A stretch of DNA of 6,817 bases. Source: Treponema sp. (lineage in GTDB: Bacteria > Spirochaetota > Spirochaetia > Treponematales > Breznakiellaceae). Positions 1-5,109 of this stretch are shown piece by piece; positions within the stretch are counted from its first letter, which is position 1, and each line of letters starts with the position of its first letter. The stretch lies in assembly GCA_031276615.1 (NCBI GenBank), contig JAISND010000246.1:1-6817 (forward strand), written 5' to 3'. The position numbers were made by a program, and so were the translations under genes. The notes below the pieces were generated by a model, which saw only the letters and a program-made list of their open reading frames with translations, was not told where the DNA came from and searched no databases.

Positions 1-150
1 GGCTGCGACGGAAACCTCAAGGCCCTTTCCGTTTTGGCCGAGGGCATGGACGCCGGAGAACTGGTCAGGAAACTCAGGGGGCTTCGCTGCGGCAGAAGAA
101 AGACCTCCTGCGCGGATCAGTTTGCAAGGGCCCTTGAACAGCGCCTATGA
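1..150 (+). CDS. TSCPD-domain protein (TIGR03905-like), C-terminal part only
   Basis: The reading frame is open from base 1 and ends at the TGA at 148-150, giving the last 49 residues of a protein whose start lies outside the window. The visible tail contains GCDGNLKAL, a GLRCG segment and TSCADQFARALEQ. This matches the Cys-containing TSCPD signature (here TSCAD) of the small stand-alone family of about 80-90 residues; the same domain occurs at the C-terminus of B12-dependent ribonucleotide reductases. The three spaced cysteines (in GCDG, RCGR and TSC) suggest metal or nucleic-acid binding, but the stand-alone family has no firmly established function that I know of. Its stop overlaps the next start as ATGA, so it is probably translationally coupled to the queH-tcdA gene. 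The family call rests on recalled motif resemblance; the function is unknown. Confidence 0.8.
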   Translation, partial: GCDGNLKALSVLAEGMDAGELVRKLRGLRCGRRKTSCADQFARALEQRL

Positions 151-1670
151 ATCTGCTGCTTCACAGCTGCTGCGCTCCCTGCACGGTGGCCTGCGCCGAA
201 AGCCTCAGGGCGGAAGGCGCCGGCTTTCGTCTGTTTTGGTATAACCCCAATATCCACCCCTATACGGAATACCGGAACCGGCGGGACACCCTTGTCCGCT
301 TCGCGGCCGGGGAGAACCTTGATCTCGATCTGGCCGATGAATACGGGCTGCGCCTGTTTCTGCGCGGCGTAACGGAAAGCGGATGCGCGATGGAAACCTC
401 CGTCACGGCGGAAAGCGCGTCCCCCGGAGCGGAGACGGAAAAGGATGCCGCGCCGCGCCGCCGCTGCCTTTTCTGCTACCGCCTGCGCCTTGAAAAAACC
501 GCGGCCCGCGCCGCGGAGCTTGGCTGCGGCGCTTTCAGCACCACCCTGCTCATCAGCCCCTACCAGGATCACGAAGCGGTGCGCGAAACCGGCGAAGAAA
601 CGGCGCGCCGTTACGCGATACCTTTTTTCTACCGGGATTTCCGCCCCCTTTTCCGGGACGGCCAGGCGAAGGCCGGGGAAAGGGGCCTGTACATGCAGAA
701 GTACTGCGGCTGCGTTTTCAGCGAGGAAGAGCGTTATCTGCAAAAAAGCAAAGCCCGCCGGAGCGCGGCCGGAGCGCCGCCGTTCCGGAAAACCGCCGGG
801 ACGCCGCCTCCCCGGAGCATCGCCGTTCCGGAAAGCCGCCCGGGCGCCGCCGTTCCGGGAAGCCCCCCGGCCGCGGCGGGGAACAAGCCCGTGACGGTGA
901 ACCCCCTGTTTCAGCGGCTCTCCCTCCTCACCGGCGCGGAAGTTCTGGAAAAACTGGCCGCGGCCAGGGTCATGATCTTCGGGCTGGGCGGCGTGGGGAG
1001 CTGGTGCGCCGAGGCCCTGGTCCGCTCCGGCGTGGGGAAGATAGACATCGTCGACTCCGACGCGGTCTGCGTCACCAACGTTAACCGCCAGGTGCAGGCG
1101 ACAGGCAGGACGGTGGGGCTTTCCAAGGCGGCGGCGCTGAAGGAACGGCTTCTTGAGATAAACCCGGACTGCGAAGTCACCGCCCGGGACACGGTTTTTT
1201 CCCGTGAAAACGCCGCCGGCTTTAACATCGAAGGCGCCGCTTATGTGATAGACGCCATCGACAGCCTTACCCACAAGCTCGATCTTATCGAAACCGCCCG
1301 CGCCGCGGGGGTAACCCTTTTTTCATCAATGGGCATGGCGCAGAAAATGGATCCCACCCGGCTAAAAACCGCCGACATCTGGGAAACCCAGGGCTGCCCC
1401 CTGGCGCGGCTTGTGCGCCAGGGCCTGCGGAAACGCGGCTTTACCGGCGGCTTTACCGTGGTGTACAGCGCCGAACAGGTCCCCCTTCACCGCGAAATTG
1501 AAGTGTCCTGCGGCTCCGGCCGCTGCCTCTGTCCGGGAAAGGGAGTCGAGTGGTGCGGCGGCAGGAAGGTGATCAACGGCAGCGCCGTGACGGTTACGGC
1601 CGGCGCTGGGATGATACTGGCGAGTCTGGTACTGAGGGACGCGGCCGAAAAGGCGCGGGCCGAAGCGTGA
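147..1670 (+). CDS. QueH-TcdA fusion: epoxyqueuosine reductase joined to tRNA ct6A dehydratase
   Basis: One uninterrupted 507-residue frame carries two complete tRNA-modification enzymes. Residues 1-200 are QueH (DUF208), the non-B12 epoxyqueuosine reductase that makes queuosine at wobble position 34. Visible signatures are LLHSCCAPC (Cys8, 9, 12), RRCLFCYRLRLEKTA (Cys107, 110), TTLLISPYQDH and QKYCGCVFSEEE (Cys187, 189), the family cysteines for the Fe-S cluster and redox chemistry. Residues about 80-105 are a low-complexity insertion just before the second Cys pair. Residues 202-248 are a Pro/Ala/Arg-rich linker. Residues about 252-507 are TcdA/CsdL, the E1-like ATP-dependent dehydratase that cyclises t6A37 to ct6A; it shows GLGGVGSWCAEAL (279-291), the DSD at 303-305, NRQ (313-315), DAIDS (369-373) and a CPL motif near 417, at about the normal family length. 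The ATG at 147 overlaps the upstream stop (ATGA). In-frame GTG codons at 891 and 897, preceded by GGGGA at 878-882, could also allow separate TcdA synthesis. Domain calls are strong; joint function is inference. Confidence 0.9.
   Translation: MNLLLHSCCAPCTVACAESLRAEGAGFRLFWYNPNIHPYTEYRNRRDTLVRFAAGENLDLDLADEYGLRLFLRGVTESGCAMETSVTAESASPGAETEKDAAPRRRCLFCYRLRLEKTAARAAELGCGAFSTTLLISPYQDHEAVRETGEETARRYAIPFFYRDFRPLFRDGQAKAGERGLYMQKYCGCVFSEEERYLQKSKARRSAAGAPPFRKTAGTPPPRSIAVPESRPGAAVPGSPPAAAGNKPVTVNPLFQRLSLLTGAEVLEKLAAARVMIFGLGGVGSWCAEALVRSGVGKIDIVDSDAVCVTNVNRQVQATGRTVGLSKAAALKERLLEINPDCEVTARDTVFSRENAAGFNIEGAAYVIDAIDSLTHKLDLIETARAAGVTLFSSMGMAQKMDPTRLKTADIWETQGCPLARLVRQGLRKRGFTGGFTVVYSAEQVPLHREIEVSCGSGRCLCPGKGVEWCGGRKVINGSAVTVTAGAGMILASLVLRDAAEKARAEA
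770..870 (+). repeat. Imperfect repeat array in the QueH-TcdA linker
   Basis: The motif GCCGTTCCGG, containing the palindrome TTCCGGAA or a one-base variant, occurs three times, at about 779-790, 822-834 and 849-860. The stretch is rich in CCGCC and CCCGG. The first spacing (43 bp) is not a multiple of three and the second (27 bp) is. The repeat is therefore read in two frames, giving PPFRKTAG and then AVPES and AVPGS. This argues that the repetition is at DNA level rather than selected as a peptide repeat. It encodes the flexible linker between the two enzyme domains. Confidence 0.6.
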
Positions 1671-2410
1671 GCGGCAGATTCCTCCGCAGGGCAGACGCGA
1701 GCACGGTGGTACGGAAGCTCTGCGCCAAAGCCGTACTGGAACGGAAACTGGTAACGGAAAAGGATCGCATCCTTATCGCCGCGTCGGGCGGCAAGGATTC
1801 AAGCGTCATGGCCTGGGCGCTGGCGGGGCTGCGCCCGGCGATCGGGCAAAACTACGAACTCGCGGCCGTCCACATCTCAAGCGATTTCTGCGCCTGCTGC
1901 AAAAAAGCTATCCTTTCAAAAAGAATGGAAGAGTGGGGCATACCCTTTACCGATCTTTTCGTGCCCGTCATCGGCAGGCTTAAAGAGGGAAAAAAGATGA
2001 ATTGCTACTGGTGTTCCACCCAGCGGCGGACGGAACTTTTAAAGTACGCGATGGAACACGGCTTTAACAAAATAGCCCTGGGGCATCATCTTGACGACAT
2101 TCTCGAAACCTTTTTTATGAACATGACGGGAAAGGGCGAACTTTCAACTATGCCCATCATCCTCAAATACCGCAAATACCCGGTAAGCCTTATCCGCCCC
2201 CTGGCCTACCTTGAGGAACGGCAGATCGTCGACTGCGCGGCGGAGCAGAACATTCTCAGGGCCGCCTGTACCTGCCCCTACGGGATCAATTCCGGACGCC
2301 GGGATATACGGAAGCGAATCGCCGGCTTAACCGGGAATTCGGGAACGGTAAAACGGCGCATGTTCAGGGCGTTGTCCTCCGGGCAGGCGAATCTGCTGGA
2401 AGAACGCTGA
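1667..2410 (+). CDS. ttcA: TtcA-family tRNA 2-thiocytidine synthetase (PP-loop ATPase)
   Basis: This is a 247-residue PP-loop protein of the TtcA family, which thiolates C32 in tRNA using ATP and an Fe-S cluster. From the GTG at 1667 it shows the PP-loop SGGKDS (40-45), CYWCSTQRR (Cys113, 116; equivalent to CSLC in E. coli TtcA), GHHLDDILETFFMNM (from 139), IRPLAY and a C-terminal CTCPYG (Cys201, 203), which supplies the third cluster ligand. An extra CACC at 75-78 is not part of the classical set. I chose GTG 1667 because it overlaps the upstream TGA as GTGA and places the PP-loop at the normal distance. The earlier in-frame ATG at 1550 would add 39 residues of unrelated Arg/Gly-rich sequence read from inside tcdA. 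E. coli TtcA is about 310 residues, so this is a shorter version. Its neighbours modify the same anticodon loop. The family is certain; the exact target nucleotide is inferred. Confidence 0.85.
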   Translation: MSGRFLRRADASTVVRKLCAKAVLERKLVTEKDRILIAASGGKDSSVMAWALAGLRPAIGQNYELAAVHISSDFCACCKKAILSKRMEEWGIPFTDLFVPVIGRLKEGKKMNCYWCSTQRRTELLKYAMEHGFNKIALGHHLDDILETFFMNMTGKGELSTMPIILKYRKYPVSLIRPLAYLEERQIVDCAAEQNILRAACTCPYGINSGRRDIRKRIAGLTGNSGTVKRRMFRALSSGQANLLEER

Positions 2411-2519
2411 ATCCAGCCCGGGGGGAAAGCCCTGAAATAATTTCCAGAAATCAAAAGATTCTTAAAGAAGCGCAGCCGGAATTTCAAAATAATTTTTACC
2501 AGGGGACAGGGCAGGCCCT
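2408..2519 (+). pseudogene. Decayed partial duplicate of the lipid-kinase 5' coding region
   Basis: This intergenic stretch is a second copy of part of the downstream kinase gene. Bases 2426-2500 align without gaps to 2603-2677 at an offset of 177 bp, with about 63 of 75 identical by hand count, mostly transitions. Weaker similarity extends to about 2408 and 2519, with a 5-bp gap near the left end. Read in the same frame as the kinase it gives GKALK, a stop (TAA at 2438, where the gene has CAA), FPEIKRFLKKRSRNFKIIFT, against GKALKQFPKIEKFLKKHSRNFEIIFT in the kinase. The frame stays open from 2441 into the kinase ATG at 2525 but contains no plausible earlier start with a ribosome site. It is best read as a duplicated, inactivated fragment rather than a gene. 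Confidence 0.8.
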
Positions 2520-2524
2520 TTGGT

Positions 2525-3481
2525 ATGGCGGCGCCGGACATAAACAAACAATCGGACATAAACAAACAGTGGATCATCCTGAATCCCGCCGCGGGCAGGG
2601 GGAAAGCCCTGAAACAATTTCCGAAAATCGAAAAATTCCTGAAAAAGCACAGCCGTAATTTTGAAATAATTTTTACCAGGAGGCCGGGCGACGCCCTGGA
2701 AATCGCGCGGAATCTTCCTGTGGCGGAAGGGGACGTGACGGTTGCCGCGGGCGGCGACGGAACCTGCAACGAAGTGGTCAACGGGCTGCTGACCCGCAGG
2801 CCGGCTTCAGGCGAAGCCCCCCTTCTGGGGCTGCTTCCCGCCGGCAGGGGAAACGATTTTTCCTCAACGCCGGGAATTCCCGAAGACCCGGAAAGGGCCC
2901 TCGGGATTATCCTCCGGGGAAAAACCCGGCCCCTTGACGCGGGTTTCGTAAGGGGGGGCTTTTTTCCGGAGGGCCGGTATTTCATCAACGGCCTGGGCAT
3001 AGGCTTTGATACAAAGGTAGGCTTCGAGGCGGCGAAGATGAAGTTCGTCCGGTCCGGCTTTGCCTATGCCCTGGGCGCGCTTCTTGCCGTTATACGTTAC
3101 GAAGATTCCCCGGAGCTGCGGATCCGGTACGGCGGCAGGGAGGAAACCCTTCCCGCGGTCATCGTATCCGTCATGAACGGCAGGCGCATGGGCGGCAGTT
3201 TTTTTATGGGCCCCGGCGCGCTCCTTGACGACGGCGAACTGGACATCTGCTTTGTACGCCATCCCCCTACGCGGCTCAAACTTGTCGACATAGTTCTCCA
3301 CTACCCGAAGGGAACCCAGGCCGAATGCGAGGGCGTCTATACGGGCAGGGCTTCGGCATTTCACCTTCAGGCCCTGAAAGGCGGCATGGCGGCGCACTGC
3401 GACGGCGAAACCGTATGTTACGACGGCAGGGAGCTGGAAATCAGCTGCGTGCCCGGCGCCCTGCGGCTTGTCGGAGCGTAG
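2525..3481 (+). CDS. Diacylglycerol kinase family lipid kinase (DagK/YegS-like)
   Basis: This 318-residue protein belongs to the DAGK catalytic family, which phosphorylates diacylglycerol or related lipids with ATP at the membrane face. Family motifs in order are LNPAAGRGK (19-27), AAGGDGTCNEVVNGL (75-89, the nucleotide-binding GGDGT loop), LPAGRGNDF (104-112), FINGLGIGFD (153-162), the segment MGGSFFMGP to DDGELD (222-240) and HCDGE (291-295). Length is normal for the family. The ATG at 2525 has GCAGG about 9 nt upstream. No ATG, GTG or TTG start lies closer to the family's usual beginning (WIILNPAAG), so the first 15 or so residues, mostly a DINKQ repeat, are an added N-terminal extension. 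It lies 114 bp after ttcA, in DNA holding a decayed copy of its own 5' region, and is followed 2 nt later by a PlsC-type acyltransferase, fitting a phosphatidic-acid role. Substrate (DAG, sphingoid base or undecaprenol) cannot be read from sequence. Confidence 0.9.
   Translation: MAAPDINKQSDINKQWIILNPAAGRGKALKQFPKIEKFLKKHSRNFEIIFTRRPGDALEIARNLPVAEGDVTVAAGGDGTCNEVVNGLLTRRPASGEAPLLGLLPAGRGNDFSSTPGIPEDPERALGIILRGKTRPLDAGFVRGGFFPEGRYFINGLGIGFDTKVGFEAAKMKFVRSGFAYALGALLAVIRYEDSPELRIRYGGREETLPAVIVSVMNGRRMGGSFFMGPGALLDDGELDICFVRHPPTRLKLVDIVLHYPKGTQAECEGVYTGRASAFHLQALKGGMAAHCDGETVCYDGRELEISCVPGALRLVGA
2535..2570 (+). repeat. 18-bp tandem repeat, two units, at the lipid-kinase N-terminus
   Basis: The unit CGGACATAAACAAACAAT occupies 2535-2552 and recurs at 2553-2570 with one change near its end (A to G). 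It is in frame and gives PDINKQ-SDINKQ at residues 4-15 of the kinase. The AT-rich unit contrasts with the surrounding GC-rich coding sequence. Replication slippage is the simplest origin. Confidence 0.85.
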
Positions 3482-3483
3482 CC

Positions 3484-4206
3484 GTGGAAGAGAAGGAAGG
3501 GGACCGGGCTTTCCGCGGAACCGCGAACAGAGCCGGCCTGTTCAGGCGGGCCCTCATCAACACGGTGGTCAAGGCAGTTTTTAACGCCCTCTGCGATATT
3601 GACAGCCGGGAATTTGTCGAAACCCTTTCACGCTCGGAACCTCTCATCGTTGTGGTCAACCACATCAACTTTCTTGAAGTGCCCATCCTTGCTGCCCATT
3701 CCTATCCCGCGCTGCTCACGGGGCTGGTAAAAGCGGAAACCTGGAATAATCCCGTCATGGCATTCCTCTTCGATACCTACAAGGCTATTCCCATTGACAG
3801 GCACGGTTCCTACCAGGAGGCCTTTCGCAGGGTGCGGGAAGCTATAGACGAGGGATTCTTTGTCTGCATAGCCCCCGAGGGGACACGGAGCAGAAACGGC
3901 GTCCTCGGCAGAGGCAAGGCCGGCGTCATACAGCTTGCGCTTTACACCGGTTCGCCGGTGCTGCCGGTGGTTCACTACGGAGGCGAACACATCTGGGACA
4001 ACATCCGCCATTTCAAACGTACCCCCTTTCGCTTTCGCGTCGGCCGGCCCTTCAGAATAAAATTCAGCGGCAGGCCCGGCAGGATTGTCAGGGAGGAAAT
4101 GCTTGGGGAAGTTATGGGACAGATGGCGCGCCTGCTGCCTGTCGAGATGCGGGGCGTATACGCCGGGCAGGCGGAACGTGAAAGCCGGTACCTGGAATTT
4201 ATTTGA
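3484..4206 (+). CDS. PlsC-family lysophospholipid acyltransferase with HX4E active-site variant
   Basis: This 240-residue protein of the glycerolipid acyltransferase family probably acylates lysophosphatidic acid (or a related lysolipid) to phosphatidic acid at the membrane. Block I is VVNHINFLEVP (His60, Glu65), block II is FDTYKAIPIDR (96-106), block III is APEGTRSRNG (130-139) and block IV is VLPVVHYGG (159-167). The usual catalytic motif is HX4D; here the acid is Glu, giving HX4E. The GTG at 3484 is chosen because GGAG lies at 3473-3476, 7 nt upstream, and it follows the kinase stop by 2 nt. An upstream in-frame ATG at 3325 would overlap the kinase by 157 bp and add Arg-rich out-of-frame sequence. 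Its stop overlaps the next ATG (TGATG). Family assignment is firm; whether Glu supports normal activity or marks a different substrate is open. Confidence 0.88.
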   Translation: MEEKEGDRAFRGTANRAGLFRRALINTVVKAVFNALCDIDSREFVETLSRSEPLIVVVNHINFLEVPILAAHSYPALLTGLVKAETWNNPVMAFLFDTYKAIPIDRHGSYQEAFRRVREAIDEGFFVCIAPEGTRSRNGVLGRGKAGVIQLALYTGSPVLPVVHYGGEHIWDNIRHFKRTPFRFRVGRPFRIKFSGRPGRIVREEMLGEVMGQMARLLPVEMRGVYAGQAERESRYLEFI

Positions 4207-4883
4207 TGGCGATTCATGTTTTCGATGTTGATTACACGATTATAAAAAAGCCAAGCTCCTGGTATTTTCTACTGGAGGCCCTCGGCAAAAAGGCAATCGG
4301 CATCGGGAATATCATCCGGCTTCCCTTTGAATGGCTCCGCTACAAAGCAGGCCTTCCCAATCAGGATTTTATTGAAGAGGCCGTAAAGCGCCTCGCCGGC
4401 ATTGAAAAATCCGCTCTGGAACAATTGGCGGCGGCCTGTTTTGAACGGAGAGTCAGGCGCAATATCTATCGGGAAGCGGCGGAGCTTGTCGAAAAAATCA
4501 GGAACAGGGGCGAGGAAGTATTTTTTGCCACCTCCTCAATCAGCATAATAATAGAACCCCTGGAAAAATTTTTCGGAGCCGGCGAATCCATAGCCAGCGT
4601 TCTCGAGTTCAGCGAAGGAAAAACAACCGGCAGACTCCGGGGCGCCGGTTGTTTCGGCGGCAAAAAGAAAGCCGCGGTTGAGGCCCGGCTTGCGCGTCAT
4701 TCGATTAAACCGGAAAACGTTTACTTTTACTCGGACTCCTGTACGGATCTTCCCCTTCTGGAATTCTGCGGACATCCGGTGGCGGTTAACCCGGATCGTT
4801 TCCTTGCCCGGGAAGCGAAAAAACACGGCTGGGAAATTCTGCGCTTCAGGGAAACCCTGGGCGACGCGCCGGGGACAGGCTGA
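4206..4883 (+). CDS. HAD-IB family phosphatase (TIGR01490-like)
   Basis: This 225-residue haloacid-dehalogenase-type phosphatase is of subfamily IB, the group that includes SerB-like enzymes and the E. coli phosphatidylglycerophosphatase PgpC. Motif I is FDVDYT (Asp7 nucleophile, Asp9), motif II is ATSSIS (Thr109/Ser110), motif III is the Lys cluster GGKKK (151-155) and motif IV is YSDSCTDLPLL (Asp177, Asp181, metal ligands). The helical cap lies between motifs I and II. The tail GHPVAVNPDRFLAREAKKHGW is typical of this subfamily. I chose ATG 4206, which overlaps the plsC stop as TGATG, over TTG one codon earlier. Coupling to an acyltransferase and a lipid kinase suggests a lipid phosphate substrate such as phosphatidylglycerophosphate or lysophosphatidate. 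PlsC and HAD-IB domains are known as fusions in actinobacteria, which supports a shared pathway. The substrate is inference only; a phosphoserine-type substrate cannot be excluded. Confidence 0.85.
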   Translation: MAIHVFDVDYTIIKKPSSWYFLLEALGKKAIGIGNIIRLPFEWLRYKAGLPNQDFIEEAVKRLAGIEKSALEQLAAACFERRVRRNIYREAAELVEKIRNRGEEVFFATSSISIIIEPLEKFFGAGESIASVLEFSEGKTTGRLRGAGCFGGKKKAAVEARLARHSIKPENVYFYSDSCTDLPLLEFCGHPVAVNPDRFLAREAKKHGWEILRFRETLGDAPGTG

Positions 4884-4910
4884 AATCCGCCGCGACCCTG
4901 CCGAAAGGGC

Positions 4911-4939
4911 TTGTAAATTTTTCATTTATATCCTACAAT
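4911..4939 (+). promoter_or_regulatory. Probable sigma-70-type promoter for the transsulfuration genes
   Basis: TTGTAA at 4911-4916 and TACAAT at 4934-4939 are separated by 17 bp. They match the -35 consensus at 4 of 6 positions and the -10 consensus at 5 of 6. They lie in a locally AT-rich patch that stands out from the GC-rich surroundings, 27 bp after the HAD gene. Transcription would start near 4946, leaving a leader of about 165 nt before the metC ATG. No transcription data are available. Confidence 0.6.
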
Positions 4940-4956
4940 TTAGCTAGGAAATAGAC

Positions 4957-4984
4957 TTGTCCGGAAACTTCAGTTTTTGAACAA
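4957..4984 (+). promoter_or_regulatory. Leader hairpin 1 upstream of metC
   Basis: Bases 4957-4968 can pair with 4973-4984 around a TTCA loop: 11 pairs, two of them G-T, with one C/A mismatch. It begins about a dozen bases after the predicted transcription start. No T-tract follows immediately, so it is not an intrinsic terminator by itself. At DNA level its core TTCA-N5-TGAA (4969-4981) is also a dyad that a regulator could bind. Confidence 0.45.
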
Positions 4985-5025
4985 CAAGTGCCTGAAAAAG
5001 GATTGCGGGCTGATCTTTGTCAGCG

Positions 5026-5044
5026 GATAACCAGCCAGGTTATC
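5026..5044 (+). promoter_or_regulatory. Perfect 7-bp inverted repeat in the metC leader
   Basis: GATAACC at 5026-5032 and GGTTATC at 5038-5044 are exact reverse complements separated by AGCCA. It could be an RNA hairpin in the untranslated leader or a 19-bp operator for a dimeric regulator; the sequence alone does not decide. It lies about 80 bp after the predicted transcription start and 65 bp before the metC ATG. Confidence 0.5.
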
Positions 5045-5099
5045 GAACAGGTCCAATATCAGAATCGGCGGCCCCTGTTTTCCGGATCGGGGGCGGACC

Positions 5100-5105
5100 G
5101 GGAGG
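5100..5105 (+). promoter_or_regulatory. Strong ribosome binding site fixing the metC start
   Basis: GGGAGG at 5100-5105 lies 4 nt before the ATG at 5110 and is the best Shine-Dalgarno sequence in the window. It decides for ATG 5110 over an upstream in-frame TTG at 5017, which lacks one. TTCCGG at 5080-5085 could pair with CCGGGA at 5098-5103 (one G-T pair) and partly mask it. Confidence 0.8.
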
Positions 5106-5109
5106 AAAC

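Noticed and set aside
125..136. Perfect 12-bp palindrome CAAGGGCCCTTG
   Set aside because: It lies inside the conserved coding end of the TSCPD gene and is short and GC-rich; chance is sufficient.
117..1274. A 385-codon open frame on the minus strand opposite queH-tcdA
   Set aside because: GC-rich sequence with third-position GC bias leaves long open antisense frames. The translation is low-complexity Arg/Gly/Ala-rich with no motif, whereas the plus strand encodes clear enzyme motifs over the same bases.
1550..1666. Upstream in-frame ATG for the TtcA-like protein
   Set aside because: It would add 39 residues read out of frame from the 3' end of tcdA; the GTG at 1667 overlaps the stop neatly and gives normal PP-loop spacing.
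3325..3483. Upstream in-frame ATG for the acyltransferase
   Set aside because: It lies deep inside the kinase gene and yields Arg-rich sequence unrelated to PlsC; GTG 3484 has GGAG 7 nt upstream.
4895..4920. Possible intrinsic terminator after the HAD gene (CCCT-GCCGAA-AGGG followed by an AT-rich run)
   Set aside because: The stem is only 4 bp and the T-run does not follow directly; the AT-rich part is better explained as the promoter.
4969..4981. MetR-type binding site
   Set aside because: The dyad is TTCA-N5-TGAA, whereas the MetR consensus is TGAA-N5-TTCA; the half-sites face the other way.
5017..5109. TTG start extending metC by 31 residues
   Set aside because: No ribosome site, the extension is not family-like, and a strong GGGAGG precedes ATG 5110.
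4940..5109. SAM-I (S-box) or other classical SAM riboswitch, or methionine T-box
   Set aside because: I could not find the conserved core pieces or the T-box sequence; a covariance search would be needed to exclude divergent versions.
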